64,000 nucleotides of DNA from Zoogloea sp. (GTDB taxonomy: Bacteria > Pseudomonadota > Gammaproteobacteria > Burkholderiales > Rhodocyclaceae), in NCBI GenBank assembly GCA_016703645.1, contig JADJBR010000004.1:257501-321500 (forward strand), in the 5' to 3' direction. Below, piece after piece: positions 53,534-63,265 of this stretch. Position 1 is the first letter of the stretch. Each line of letters starts with the position of its first letter. The translations under genes and the position numbers were made by a program. The notes beneath the pieces are model-generated. The model ran no database searches. It had not been told where the DNA came from and saw only the letters and a list, made by a program, of their open reading frames with translations.

Positions 53534-54747
53534 TGCAGATTCTCCTGGCGCAGCAGCAGGTGTGTGGCGCTGCCTTCCTGGCGCAGGTTGGCGAGCAGGC
53601 CGCGGCTGGCCAACAGCCCGACCAGGGCTTCGGCACGGGCGGCGGCGGGGCCGCTCAGGGTCAGGTCGAGGCGGCCGTCCTCGAAGCGCAGGGCAACGAT
53701 GCCGTCGGTGGCGTCGGTGCCCAGGGCCTCGGCGGCCTGGGCCAACAGGGCCAGGGCGTCGTCATCGCGGAGCAGGCCGTGGCGGGCGCGTTCGGCGTTC
53801 AGCTGCTGGCGCATCTGGGCGGCAGGGGCGACCACCGGTGCATTGGGGAAGGCGCTGCGAAAGACCCTTTCGATACGCGATTCGAAACCGCCCAGAACAT
53901 GTCGCTGCCACAGCACCTCACCCACATTGGTGGCCAGCCAGAGGCCCAGTGCAGCCATCGCCAGCAGGACGGGGGCGCGCAGTCGGCCGATCCACGCCGC
54001 ACCCTGGTCTCGGCCGGCGAACTCGCCGTGGAGCAGGTTGGCGGCCTGGCGCTCGTTTCCCTGCCACCACAAGTAGGGCGCGGCGGGGCGCAGACTCAGG
54101 CCACTTTCGGTGGCCGCGGCAGCGAGGTCGAGAGCCGGGCTTCCCGGGGCGGTATGCAGGTCGATCTGGGCAGGGGCCGCGTTGGCCGCCCGGGCGCTGG
54201 CGGCCTGCGCGGCCAGCAGCGGAATCAGGATGTCCCGGTCAAGGGCCAGCCCGGTCCCCGTGTCGGTGCGCAGGATGGCGCCCTCGGCGGACAGGCTGAG
54301 ATGCCAGCCGGCGTCGTCGGCCGGGGCGGTCTGCAGCTCGGCCACGATCCGGCGGGGTACCCGCCCGATGGCCGCGAACTGGGCCATGAGGCTGCGCAGG
54401 CGCTCCCGGGAGATGACCAGCACGCCGGCCAGGTCGCGCTCGCCATCATCGGCAGGGCGGCGGTGGCTGAGGGTGAGGTGCTGGGTGTCCGGGTCCTTCA
54501 GCAGCCGGTCTTCGAGGGCGTAGCTCAACAGGCGCGGCAGATCACGGCGGGCGCCGCGGGGCAGCAGCACATCCAGCCACAGGCATTGGGCCCCGGTCAG
54601 TACAACGGTGCATTCGTCGGCGGCCGGCCAGTGGCGTGGGGCGGAGTGCCCTTCGGAGAGGGGCTGGCCGTCGGGCCCGAGGAGCACCCAGGCGCATTCG
54701 GGGCGGGTCGGCCAATGTTCGTCGATGGCAAGGAGGAGGCGGGTCAT
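53530..54747 (-). CDS. gspL: Type II secretion protein GspL
   Basis: 405 aa from ATG 54747, which overlaps the gspK stop as ATGA; the frame extends to 54777. The N-terminal cytoplasmic actin-like domain binds GspE; a membrane segment is at about 255-275 (LLAMAALGLWLATNVGEVLW), and the periplasmic part ends in a ferredoxin-like domain. It links the ATPase to the pseudopilus machinery. Confidence 0.92.
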   Translation of the reverse strand: MTRLLLAIDEHWPTRPECAWVLLGPDGQPLSEGHSAPRHWPAADECTVVLTGAQCLWLDVLLPRGARRDLPRLLSYALEDRLLKDPDTQHLTLSHRRPADDGERDLAGVLVISRERLRSLMAQFAAIGRVPRRIVAELQTAPADDAGWHLSLSAEGAILRTDTGTGLALDRDILIPLLAAQAASARAANAAPAQIDLHTAPGSPALDLAAAATESGLSLRPAAPYLWWQGNERQAANLLHGEFAGRDQGAAWIGRLRAPVLLAMAALGLWLATNVGEVLWQRHVLGGFESRIERVFRSAFPNAPVVAPAAQMRQQLNAERARHGLLRDDDALALLAQAAEALGTDATDGIVALRFEDGRLDLTLSGPAAARAEALVGLLASRGLLANLRQEGSATHLLLRQENLQ

Positions 54748-55709
54748 AGCAGTTTCTGCCAAACGATGGTGGACCATTTCTGGCCCGTGGGGCGATACAG
54801 GAGGACTTCCATGCGCACCATGGAAACGCCGAAGCGGGCGCGTCCGGTGGCCAGGAAGTGACGGCTCTTGACGTCCAGGCTGGTGGTATTGGTTGGGAGG
54901 TTGCGGTTCTCGAGCCAGGCATCCACGCTGGCCACGCTGGTGAACCAGGCCCGGCTGCGCTCGACGGCCATGATGCGGGCGGTGTCCAGGGGCAGGTCGG
55001 CAATGGCAGCCGCCAGTACCTCCGGCGGTGCCGTATTCACGTTGATCAGGCTGTCGCTTCCCGGCAGGGCGGCGACGAAGGGGGTCAGACGAGCCACCAG
55101 GGCGGGGCTGAAGCCACGCACCTGGGTCAGCTCACCAACGCTGGCCAGCGGCCCGTTGGCCGGGTTGCGGGGAGGCTGCTGGGTGCTGTACCAGGAGGAT
55201 TCGGCGCCGCCGGGCAGGGTGGGGCTGTCGTTCCGGTCGAGCCAGTCGATCAGGGCGTTGGTGAGATCCAGAGCTTCGGAGTCTGCCACCCCAAGCAACT
55301 TCAGCAGACGCAGGAACTGGTCCCGCTCCTGCAGCGTGGGGCCATCGATCTGGACCAGCTTGTTGAGATTGATGCGACCGGACAGATCCTGCAGCTCGCC
55401 GCTGACTTCGCCTTCTTCCACCGGCGTCGGCGGCACCTTGACGGCCCAGGCCTCGCCCAGGTGGTCCACGTTGTTGCGGCTGGCATCCTCGGCGAGCACG
55501 TTGCGCGCCCAATCCACAGCGCCGCGCGCCAGTTGGCGAGCCTGGGCCTGGTCGTGACGACCGACCACCTGGTCCATGGCCACCCCCAGGTCGCCGACAG
55601 CCGCGGCGGCGATGCCGGCGACGAGGGCTACGGTGAGCAGGGCAAGGATTACCGCCGCGCCCCGTTGGGGGCCGGTAGCGGCAGGCGAGCGCATAGGGCG
55701 GGTGTTCAT
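54744..55709 (-). CDS. gspK: Type II secretion minor pseudopilin GspK
   Basis: 321 aa from ATG 55709. The prepilin-like start GAAVILALLTVALVAGIAAA has no Glu at +5, which is the hallmark of GspK at the pseudopilus tip. A large alpha domain follows (LTNALIDWLDRNDSPTLPGG; LINVNTAPPEVLAAAIADLP). Overlaps gspJ by TGATG and gspL by ATGA. The longer frame to 55925 lies inside gspJ. Confidence 0.92.
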   Translation of the reverse strand: MNTRPMRSPAATGPQRGAAVILALLTVALVAGIAAAAVGDLGVAMDQVVGRHDQAQARQLARGAVDWARNVLAEDASRNNVDHLGEAWAVKVPPTPVEEGEVSGELQDLSGRINLNKLVQIDGPTLQERDQFLRLLKLLGVADSEALDLTNALIDWLDRNDSPTLPGGAESSWYSTQQPPRNPANGPLASVGELTQVRGFSPALVARLTPFVAALPGSDSLINVNTAPPEVLAAAIADLPLDTARIMAVERSRAWFTSVASVDAWLENRNLPTNTTSLDVKSRHFLATGRARFGVSMVRMEVLLYRPTGQKWSTIVWQKLL

Positions 55710-56302
55710 CAGCGCAAGGCGATCAGCCGCGTGAGGGTGCCCACGTCGGCCAAGTCGAGTTCGAGGATGATGGCGTCGGGCAGCAGGCTGCGGCGGTCTG
55801 CCGGGGGCCAGGCGTCGGTCCGCACGTTGTCGAGCAGGAAACGCCAGCGCATGCCGCGCACGCCGTCGAGCAGGGGATCGACGCTGGGCTGGCCGAGGGC
55901 CTCGCGGCCGCTCCAACGCAGCCATTCGAGGCGCCCGTCCACCAGGCGGAAGCCCACCCGGCGCACACCCCGGGCATCGTCAAGGCGCAGGAACTGGAGC
56001 TCCGGCCCGCCGCTGGCCGTGCGGCCGAGGATCATGCCTGGTGCGGCCAGGGCGGAGCCTTCGCTCGGCAGGCCGGTGGCCGACGCGGCCGGTGACACGA
56101 CCTGCTGCAGATCGGTGTCGATGCGCTGCATGCTGCGGCCGATCGCCCGCCAGCGCTCGAAGCCCGCCTCCAGGTGGGTGCGGCTGGTGGCCACTTCGGC
56201 GAGCCCGCGGTAAGACAGGACGCCCAGCACCGCAAAGATGGCCAGGGCCACCATCAGCTCGATCAGGGTCAGGCCGCGTTGGGGCGATGGCAAGTACTTC
56301 AT
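55709..56302 (-). CDS. gspJ: Type II secretion minor pseudopilin GspJ
   Basis: 197 aa from ATG 56302. The prepilin site QRGLTLIELMVALAIFAVLG with Glu +5 is followed by GspJ sequence (LSYRGLAEVATSRTHLEAGF; GPELQFLRLDDARGVRRVGF). Overlaps gspI by ATGA. Confidence 0.92.
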   Translation of the reverse strand: MKYLPSPQRGLTLIELMVALAIFAVLGVLSYRGLAEVATSRTHLEAGFERWRAIGRSMQRIDTDLQQVVSPAASATGLPSEGSALAAPGMILGRTASGGPELQFLRLDDARGVRRVGFRLVDGRLEWLRWSGREALGQPSVDPLLDGVRGMRWRFLLDNVRTDAWPPADRRSLLPDAIILELDLADVGTLTRLIALR

Positions 56303-56682
56303 CGCAGGGGCCGGGCCACGTAGCCGGTGAGCCGGGCGATGGCATGGGTGTCGGATTCGGGGGTGAAGACGCTCACGTCCACCCGGCGGAACAGGGGGTT
56401 GGCGGTGGTCTTGACCTCCTCGCGCCAGCGGTAGGTTCGCCCGGCCTGATCGGCCGTGCCCTCGTTGGTGCCGGTGCCGGGCCAGGCGCCGGTGGCGCGC
56501 AGTTCGGCCAGCCGGTTCTCGGCCACCCAGTCGCCCACCAGGCGTTCGCGCAGCTCGGCGGCGCTCTGGGCGGTAACGCCCATGGCGCGGAAGGCGGCGG
56601 TCAGGGCAATGGCCAGGATGGCCAGGGCAACCAGGGTCTCCAGCAGGGTGAAGCCGCGGGCGCGGCCGGCCTGCCGCCTCAT
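56299..56682 (-). CDS. gspI: Type II secretion minor pseudopilin GspI
   Basis: 127 aa. Prepilin signature RGFTLLETLVALAILAIALT, then VAENRLAELRATGAWPGTGT as in GspI. Overlaps gspH by ATGA (56679-56682). Confidence 0.92.
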   Translation of the reverse strand: MRRQAGRARGFTLLETLVALAILAIALTAAFRAMGVTAQSAAELRERLVGDWVAENRLAELRATGAWPGTGTNEGTADQAGRTYRWREEVKTTANPLFRRVDVSVFTPESDTHAIARLTGYVARPLR

Positions 56683-57191
56683 GAGGCGGTCCGGCCCGGC
56701 ATCTGTAGCAGCACCTCGCCATTGGCCTTGCCGGTCAGGCGGGCTTCGCCGCCGGGGGTGGTGACGCGCAGCTCGTATTCCGGTGCCTGGGAGCCGAACT
56801 GCAGGCGGGTGGCGCTGCTCTCGCCGCCCCCTTCCAGGCGCAGACCGCCCCAGGCCAGGCCTGCCGGCAAGGCCTTTTCAGTGAATACCGGCGGATCGTT
56901 GAGGGGGCGCCAGTTGTCGTCGGGGTCGAGGGCCGAGAAGCGGTAGCCGTCGGAGAGAAGCTCCAGGGCAATCGGCCGGCCACGCACGATGGCCCGGTCG
57001 GCCGTGGCTTCGAGGACCAGGCGCAGGCGCTTGAGGGCCTGGTCGGCATCACGTCCGCGCAGGCTGTCCAGGCCGATGCTCAGGCTGGTGGCCATGATGC
57101 CCATGATCACCAGCACGACCATCACCTCGATGAGGGTGAAGCCGGTGCTGCGCCGCCGTCGGGGCGCGGTGTTCATGGGGCGGAAAAGCAC
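56679..57191 (-). CDS. gspH: Type II secretion minor pseudopilin GspH
   Basis: 170 aa from GTG 57191, preceded by GGAG and sharing the last base of the gspG stop (TAGTG); ATG 57176 has no RBS. Prepilin site STGFTLIEVMVVLVIMGIMA with Glu +5. It shapes the pseudopilus tip and base. Confidence 0.9.
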   Translation of the reverse strand: MLFRPMNTAPRRRRSTGFTLIEVMVVLVIMGIMATSLSIGLDSLRGRDADQALKRLRLVLEATADRAIVRGRPIALELLSDGYRFSALDPDDNWRPLNDPPVFTEKALPAGLAWGGLRLEGGGESSATRLQFGSQAPEYELRVTTPGGEARLTGKANGEVLLQMPGRTAS

Positions 57192-57619
57192 TACAGGCTC
57201 CAGGAGCCGATGTCGGCGTCAAAGCCTTCACCGCCGGTGACACCGTCGGCGCCGAAGCTCATCACGTCCACCTCGCCCTTGAGGCCGGGCATGACGTACT
57301 GGTAGGGCTTGCCCCAGGGGTCGAGGGGCAGCTTGTCCAGGTAGGACTTCCAGTTCTCGGGCACGGGGGTGGTGGTGGGCTTGGTGACGAGGGCCTGCAG
57401 GCCCTGTTCGCCGCTGGGGTAGCGGCGGTTGTCGAGCTTGTAGAGCTTGAGGGCCTGCATGATGGCCGAGATATCCTGGCGCGCGGCAACAACCCGGGCT
57501 TCGTCCGGGCGGCTCATAACCTTGGGCACCACCAGCGCGGCCAGCACGCCGAAAATGACGATGACGACCATCACTTCGATCAGGGTGAAGCCGCGGCTGC
57601 GGCGCAGGGTCTTGAGCAT
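57191..57619 (-). CDS. gspG: Type II secretion major pseudopilin GspG
   Basis: 142 aa. Prepilin site RGFTLIEVMVVIVIFGVLAA; GspG blocks include YKLDNRRYPSGEQGLQALVT and LDPWGKPYQYVMPG, ending in SFGADGVTGGEGFDADIGSW (calcium-site region of GspG). It forms the pseudopilus that pushes substrates through GspD. Overlaps gspH by one base; 10 bp after gspF. Confidence 0.95.
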   Translation of the reverse strand: MLKTLRRSRGFTLIEVMVVIVIFGVLAALVVPKVMSRPDEARVVAARQDISAIMQALKLYKLDNRRYPSGEQGLQALVTKPTTTPVPENWKSYLDKLPLDPWGKPYQYVMPGLKGEVDVMSFGADGVTGGEGFDADIGSWSL

Positions 57620-57629
57620 CGTGGTTTCC

Positions 57630-58835
57630 TTATTTCATCAGGGTGTTGATTTCGATGATGGGCTGCATTACGGCCATCACGATGAGCAGCACGAAGCCGC
57701 CCATGGCCAGCAGCAGCACCGGTTCGAGCAGGGCCGTGAGGGTGGCGGTGCGGTTTTCCAGTTCGGCCTGCTGCAGTTTGGCGGCTCGGTCGAGGAGCTC
57801 GTCGATGCGGCCGGTGGCTTCGCCGTTGGCCAGCATGTGGATCAGCAGCGGCGGAAACTGGCGGCTGGCGCCGAGGGCCTTCGACAGGGGCTGGCCTTCG
57901 CGCACCCGGTCGGCAGCCACACCCACCGCATCGGCGAGGGGCAGACGGCTGATCACCTGGCGACCGGCCTCCAGCGCGGCCAGCAGGGGCACGCCGCTCC
58001 CGGCCAGGATGGCCAGGGTGCTGGCAAAGCGGGTGGCATCGAGGGTGCGCAGATGGCGGCCCAGCACCGGCAGGCCGAGCAGCCAGGCATCCCAGCGGCG
58101 GCGCACGCTGGTGTCGCGCAGGGCCGCACGGCCGGTGAAAAAGGCGCCGGCCAGGGCCAGCACCATCAGCCAGCCCCATTCCCGCAGCAGGGTGCTGACC
58201 AGGATCAGGCTGCGCGTGAGCAGGGGCAGGGCCTGCTTGCCCTGCTGGAAGACGGACACCACCTGGGGTACCACATAGGTCATCAGGCCGACGATGACCA
58301 GCAGGGCCACCCCTGCGACGATGGCCGGGTAGAGCAGGGCCTGGAGGGTCTTGGTGCGCAGGGCGTGGCTGCGGTCCAGGTAGTCGGCCAGTTGGTTCAT
58401 GACCTTGGCCAGCTCGCCGGATTTCTCGCCCGCCGCCACCGAGGCCCGGTACAGGGTGGAGAAGGCCTGGGGGTAGCGATCCAGGGCGGCGCGCAGGCTG
58501 TAGCCGGCCAGGATCTCGGAGCGCACGCCGGCCAGAAGCTGGCGGGTGCCCTCGGTCTCGGCCTGCTCGATGAGGGCTGCCAGAGCCTGCTCGACGGTCA
58601 GGCCGGAGGCCAGCAGGGTGGCCCACTGGCGGGTCAGCAGGGTGAGGTCGGCATCCCGGAGCTTGCGCCGGACCGTCTTGTTGCCGGCGGCACCGTGGGC
58701 CACGGACGCCACCTCCAGCGGGTAGAGGCCGCGTTCGCGGAGCAGGCCGCGGGCGGCCTTGCCCGTGTCGGCTTCGAGGACGCCGGCGGCTTCCTTGCCG
58801 GTAGCATCAAGGGCGCGGTAGCGGAAGGCGGTCAT
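57630..58835 (-). CDS. gspF: Type II secretion inner-membrane platform GspF
   Basis: 401 aa, normal size. Two GspF repeats: the first has [20 protein letters not shown], the second [20 protein letters not shown]; membrane segments are [37 protein letters not shown] and the C-terminal [20 protein letters not shown]. It anchors GspE and assembles the pseudopilus. Overlaps gspE by ATGA. Confidence 0.95.
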   Translation of the reverse strand: MTAFRYRALDATGKEAAGVLEADTGKAARGLLRERGLYPLEVASVAHGAAGNKTVRRKLRDADLTLLTRQWATLLASGLTVEQALAALIEQAETEGTRQLLAGVRSEILAGYSLRAALDRYPQAFSTLYRASVAAGEKSGELAKVMNQLADYLDRSHALRTKTLQALLYPAIVAGVALLVIVGLMTYVVPQVVSVFQQGKQALPLLTRSLILVSTLLREWGWLMVLALAGAFFTGRAALRDTSVRRRWDAWLLGLPVLGRHLRTLDATRFASTLAILAGSGVPLLAALEAGRQVISRLPLADAVGVAADRVREGQPLSKALGASRQFPPLLIHMLANGEATGRIDELLDRAAKLQQAELENRTATLTALLEPVLLLAMGGFVLLIVMAVMQPIIEINTLMK

Positions 58836-60298
58836 TCGCGGGTGACGCGGAGCAATTCTTCGGCCGAGGTCAGCCCGCTGGCAAGCAGGCGCAGGCCGTC
58901 GTCACGCAGGCTGCGGGTGCCGTTGGCAATGGCGTGGGCGCGCAGTTGGGCTTCGTCGGCACCGGTGTGGATCAGGCGCTGGAAGGTCTCGTCGGCGACG
59001 ATGAGTTCGTAGATGCCGCTGCGCCCCGCGTAGCCGGTGCGGGAGCATTCCATGCAGCCGGTGGCGTGCCACAGTTGCGCCGGGGTGTCCGGCCCGAGCA
59101 GCTCACGGTCGGCCGCACTGCTGGGGCTGGCGCTGCGGCAGGTGGTGCACAGCTTGCGCACCAGGCGCTGGGCCAGCACACCGCGCAGGGTGGAGGCCAG
59201 CAGGAAGGGCTCGACGCCCATGTCCACCAGCCGGGTGACGGCCGAGGCGGCGTCGTTGGTGTGCAGGGTGGCCAGCACCAGGTGGCCGGTGAGGCTGGCC
59301 TGGACGGCGATCTGGGCGGTTTCCAGGTCGCGGATCTCGCCGATCATGATCACGTCCGGGTCCTGGCGCAGGATGGCGCGCAGGGCCTTAGCGAAGCTCA
59401 GTTCGATGCGCGGATTGACCTGGATCTGGCCGACGCCGGGCAGGTCGTACTCGACCGGATCCTCGACGGTGACGATGTTGCGCCGTTTCGCGTCCATGCC
59501 CTGCAGGGCCGCGTAGAGGGTGGTGCTCTTGCCCGAGCCGGTGGGGCCGGTGACGAGGAGGATGCCGTGGGGCTCCTTGAGCAGCTCAGCGAAGGGCCTC
59601 ACAGTGTCGGCGGCCATGCCCAGGCTGTCCAGGCTGCGCTGGCCGCTGCCCTTGTCGAGTAGGCGCAGCACAATGCGCTCGCCGTGGGTGGTGGGCAGGG
59701 TGGAGACACGCACGTCCACCTGGCGGCCGGCCAGGCGCAGGGCGATGCGGCCATCCTGGGGCAGGCGCTTTTCGGCGATGTCCAGGCTGGCCATGATCTT
59801 GATGCGCGAGGCCATGGCGGCATGGAGGGCCCGATGGGGCTGGGCCACGTCCACCAGCACGCCGTCGCGGCGGAAGCGCACCACCGAATTGCGCTCGTAG
59901 GGCTCGATGTGGATGTCGCTGGCCTGCTGGCGCACCGCCTGGGTGAGCAGCGCGTTGATCATGCGGATGATCGGCGCGTCGTCCTGGGTGTCGAGGAGAT
60001 CCTCCACCGTCGGCAGCTCGGTCATCAGCTGGGTGAGATCCACCTCCTGGCCCACGTCGGCGACGACCTCCGCGGCATTGTCGTCGGTGCCGGAGTAGGT
60101 TTCGGCGAGGCGTGCTTCGAAGGCGGCACGGCCTATGCATTCGATCTGCAGCGGCAGCCCCAGGCTGCGCCGCACTTCGGCCAGGGCCGTCAGGTCGGCC
60201 CCTTCGCGCATGACCACCTCGGCGTGCTCGCCGCCCAGGGCGGCCACGAGGATGCCGTGGGCCTTGGCGAAGGCGTAGGGCAGGGCGGGGGCGCTCAT
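58832..60298 (-). CDS. gspE: Type II secretion ATPase GspE
   Basis: 488 aa. N1 and N2 domains precede the ATPase with Walker [11 protein letters not shown], Asp box [20 protein letters not shown] [14 protein letters not shown], Walker [10 protein letters not shown] and His box [14 protein letters not shown]. The C-terminal tetra-cysteine zinc site is present (CTTC and CMEC). It drives pseudopilus assembly from the cytoplasm via GspL and GspF. Overlaps gspD and gspF by ATGA. Confidence 0.96.
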   Translation of the reverse strand: MSAPALPYAFAKAHGILVAALGGEHAEVVMREGADLTALAEVRRSLGLPLQIECIGRAAFEARLAETYSGTDDNAAEVVADVGQEVDLTQLMTELPTVEDLLDTQDDAPIIRMINALLTQAVRQQASDIHIEPYERNSVVRFRRDGVLVDVAQPHRALHAAMASRIKIMASLDIAEKRLPQDGRIALRLAGRQVDVRVSTLPTTHGERIVLRLLDKGSGQRSLDSLGMAADTVRPFAELLKEPHGILLVTGPTGSGKSTTLYAALQGMDAKRRNIVTVEDPVEYDLPGVGQIQVNPRIELSFAKALRAILRQDPDVIMIGEIRDLETAQIAVQASLTGHLVLATLHTNDAASAVTRLVDMGVEPFLLASTLRGVLAQRLVRKLCTTCRSASPSSAADRELLGPDTPAQLWHATGCMECSRTGYAGRSGIYELIVADETFQRLIHTGADEAQLRAHAIANGTRSLRDDGLRLLASGLTSAEELLRVTRE

Positions 60299-62523
60299 GG
60301 GGCGTAGGTGGGCGTGTCCTGCCGGGGGGCGGATATCGCCGGTGTTGCAGGGGGCGGGATGTCCTTGGGGCGGTTGAAGGGCACGGCAGGTGGCGGGCTG
60401 CCCGGCGGCGGGAGTTCCGGTGGGTTGGGCTCGCCACGCATCAGGGCGTCCACCCTGTCGTTCGCACGTTGCTGGCCGATCACGTAGTTGTAGCGATCGG
60501 CGGAGATGCCCTGGATGCTGGCCGCGTCACGCAGGATGACCGGGCGCAGGAAGACGATCAAGTTGGTCTTGCCGCGCTTGCGCGAGTCGTAGCGGAAGAA
60601 CTGGCCGAGATAGGGCAGGTCGCCGAGCAGCGGGACCTTTTCCTGGCCACCGCTGTAGGTGTCTTCCACCAGGCCGCCCAGGGCAATCATGGCGCCATCA
60701 TCCACCAGCACGGTGGACTCGATGGAGCGCTTGGTGGTGGTGGGGCCGGTGGTGCTGGTGGCGGTGGAGTCGATCACCGAGGAGGCTTCCTGGTAGATCT
60801 GCAGGCGCACCGTGCCGCCCTCGGAGATCTGCGGCTTGACCTTGAGGGTCAGGCCCACATCACGGCGCTCCACGGTGGTGAAGGGGTTGGCCGTGGCCGT
60901 GTTGCCCGTGGTGGCGTAGGTGCCGGTGACGAAGGGGACGTTGCGGCCGACCACGATCTTGGCTTCCTCATTGTCGAGGGTGACGAGGTTGGGTGTGGAC
61001 AGGATGTTGGCCTTGGTGTCGGATTCGAGCAGGCGCGCCAGCATGTTGAGGTTGGCGATCTCGCGGCCGCCGACGGTGATCGTGCCGCTGCCGAGCAGCA
61101 GGTTGAGACCGTTGCCGGGGAGCGTGGCGGAACTGCCGGAGGCCAGGCTGGTGGCCAGGTTGAGGATGTTGTTGCCGCCGCTGTTGAAGGTGGTGCCACC
61201 GAAGGCCGTGGTCGAGCCGAGCTTGCCGGCCTGCCACTGGATGCCGATTTCTGCGGCCTTTTCGGTGCTGACTTCGGTGATCAGAGCCTCCACATACACC
61301 TGGGCGCGGCGGCGGTCGAGCTGATCGATGACCTTGCGCAGATTGTTGTAGATGGCATCCGGCGCGGTGACGATCAATGCGTTGCTCATGGGGTCGGCCT
61401 GGACGATGCCATTGCCGGTGGCGCCCATGCCGGTGCCGGAGGTGCTGCTATTGCTGCTGCCGAAGGACGAGGTGCTGCCGACACCGCTGCTGCTGCCGGT
61501 GGAGGTGCCACTGCTGCTGCCCGTGGAGGTGGGGGCGAAGCTGCTGCCGGATGTGCTGCTGCCGGTGCTGCCCTGGCCGGTGTTGCCGGCCTCGCCGGAG
61601 AGTACCGCGCGCAGGGTCTGGGCGACCTTGGTCGCCTCGGCGTTCTTCAGATACACCACATGGATATTGCCGGCGGCACCCGGCTGGTCCAGGTTGGCCA
61701 CGAGCTGACGCACGGCGTTGAGCTTGGACGGGTTCTCGGAGCGCACCAGCAGGCTGTTGGTGCGCGGGTCACCGATCACCGAGACGCGCTGGCTGGCGTC
61801 GCCGCCGACACCGGGCGTGCCGCCAACGCTGCCGCTGCCGGCGTCGTTGAGCAGGCGATTGACCGTCTGGGCGAGATCAAGCGCCGAGGCATGCTTGAGA
61901 TTGATGACCCGCATGTCTCCCTGGGGAACGTCGATGGATTCGATGATGCGTGCGATGCGGCCGATGTTTTCCGCATAGTCGGTGACCACCAGCGAATTGT
62001 TGCCCGGGTAGGCGGTGACGGTGTTGTTGGGGGACACCAGGGGGCGGATCACCGGTACCAGCTGCGAGGCGGACTCGTGTTGCAGGGTGAACACCTGGGT
62101 GGTGAGGCGGTCACCGCCGCCGGCGCCCTGGCCCTTGCCCACCGGTACGGCGTGGAGCTTGGCGTCGGCCTCGGGAACGATCTTGGTGACGCCCTGGCCC
62201 TCGATGGCGGCGTAGCCCTGCAGGCGCAGGGCCGAGAGCAGGATGGAGTAACTGAGGTTGCGCGGCACCGGGCGTGCCGTGACGATGTTGAGGGTGCCCT
62301 TGACCCGTGGGTCCACCACGAAGTTGCGCCCGGAGATCTTCGAGATTGCCTGGATCACTGCGCCCACATCCGCGTTCACGAAGTTGAGGGAAACGGTCTC
62401 GCCCGTGTCCGCCGAGCCCGGGGCGATGGGGGGGGCGGCGACGGCAAGGGGCATGGCCACGGTCGTGGCGAGGCAGGCGGCGAGGATGCGACGGGCGAAA
62501 CCCTGGCGGCGGGCTGATTTCAT
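60295..62523 (-). CDS. gspD: Type II secretion outer-membrane secretin GspD
   Basis: 742 aa. Signal peptide ([20 protein letters not shown], cleaved after AVA), N0 domain ([20 protein letters not shown]), N1-N3 with a long Gly/Ser-rich insertion (about 310-365), and a secretin domain (LEVLITEVS-type [36 protein letters not shown]). The multimer makes the outer-membrane channel. The C-terminal PPP-rich tail may be the pilotin-binding part, but no pilotin gene is seen here. Overlaps gspC by ATGA. Confidence 0.96.
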   Translation of the reverse strand: MKSARRQGFARRILAACLATTVAMPLAVAAPPIAPGSADTGETVSLNFVNADVGAVIQAISKISGRNFVVDPRVKGTLNIVTARPVPRNLSYSILLSALRLQGYAAIEGQGVTKIVPEADAKLHAVPVGKGQGAGGGDRLTTQVFTLQHESASQLVPVIRPLVSPNNTVTAYPGNNSLVVTDYAENIGRIARIIESIDVPQGDMRVINLKHASALDLAQTVNRLLNDAGSGSVGGTPGVGGDASQRVSVIGDPRTNSLLVRSENPSKLNAVRQLVANLDQPGAAGNIHVVYLKNAEATKVAQTLRAVLSGEAGNTGQGSTGSSTSGSSFAPTSTGSSSGTSTGSSSGVGSTSSFGSSNSSTSGTGMGATGNGIVQADPMSNALIVTAPDAIYNNLRKVIDQLDRRRAQVYVEALITEVSTEKAAEIGIQWQAGKLGSTTAFGGTTFNSGGNNILNLATSLASGSSATLPGNGLNLLLGSGTITVGGREIANLNMLARLLESDTKANILSTPNLVTLDNEEAKIVVGRNVPFVTGTYATTGNTATANPFTTVERRDVGLTLKVKPQISEGGTVRLQIYQEASSVIDSTATSTTGPTTTKRSIESTVLVDDGAMIALGGLVEDTYSGGQEKVPLLGDLPYLGQFFRYDSRKRGKTNLIVFLRPVILRDAASIQGISADRYNYVIGQQRANDRVDALMRGEPNPPELPPPGSPPPAVPFNRPKDIPPPATPAISAPRQDTPTYAP

Positions 62524-63155
62524 TGGCTGGGGACGGGTTGAACCGGAAAGCCGGGAGGCAAGGGGCGGGGCCCCGAGTCCGGTGCTTCGGTGGTGTTGTC
62601 GATGATGGATGCGCCCTGCTGGAGCTGCGGAAGTTGGGCAATGCCGGCGGGAAGCGGTGAGGCTGCTGTTGGGCTGCTGGCGCCCCGCTCGGCAAGCCGG
62701 ATGGTTTGACGCACGCCCCCCGTGGTGATCTCGACGCTACCGGCCTGTACGCGCTCAAGACGCACCCCTGAATGGACGTCCTGACCTTCAATGACACCCT
62801 GCTGGGGACCGCCATCGATGCTCAGGATGGCCCAGCCGGGTCGGCCGCCGGCGCCGGTCACCACGGCTTGCAGGGTGTAGCGGGCAGGGGCGGCGTTGAC
62901 CGGGCCGGCCGCGGTGCCGGTGCCGGCTCCATTCCCCATCAGATGTCGGCTTGCGATGGCCTGGGCCGCGAGCTGCGGGTCACTGGGGCTGACTACGGGC
63001 AGGGCCGGCGGGCGCGGGGCACTGAACCGCCAGAACAGATCAGCGACAACCCAGGCCGTGACGGCCATGGCCACACCCCAGGCCAGCGCAGGGCCTGAGC
63101 GTGTTACCCACGGCAGAGGGAAGCGGGATGGGTCGAAGCGGTCTGAGAGTTTCAT
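62520..63155 (-). CDS. gspC: Type II secretion protein GspC
   Basis: 211 aa from ATG 63155 (MKLSDRFDPSRFPLPWVTRS); the frame runs to TTG 63182. Membrane segment AWGVAMAVTAWVVADLFWRF, then the homology-region domain (IASRHLMGNGA; YTLQAVVTGAGGRPGWAILS). It lacks a clear PDZ domain, as in short GspC forms. It links GspD to the inner-membrane platform. First gene of the T2SS operon. Confidence 0.9.
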   Translation of the reverse strand: MKLSDRFDPSRFPLPWVTRSGPALAWGVAMAVTAWVVADLFWRFSAPRPPALPVVSPSDPQLAAQAIASRHLMGNGAGTGTAAGPVNAAPARYTLQAVVTGAGGRPGWAILSIDGGPQQGVIEGQDVHSGVRLERVQAGSVEITTGGVRQTIRLAERGASSPTAASPLPAGIAQLPQLQQGASIIDNTTEAPDSGPRPLPPGFPVQPVPSQ

Positions 63156-63265
63156 CGGGGGCGCAGCACAAAAGGCCGACAATCTTAGCCGGCCTGTGTT
63201 ACGGGTGAAAGCGCCACGTTGTCGCTGAATGTGCAGGCCGCTTTCCGCCCGGCTGCGAACCCTCC

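Noticed and set aside
60469..62517. 682-aa plus-strand frame over gspD
   Set aside because: Antisense to the secretin, with low-complexity Gly/Ala composition.
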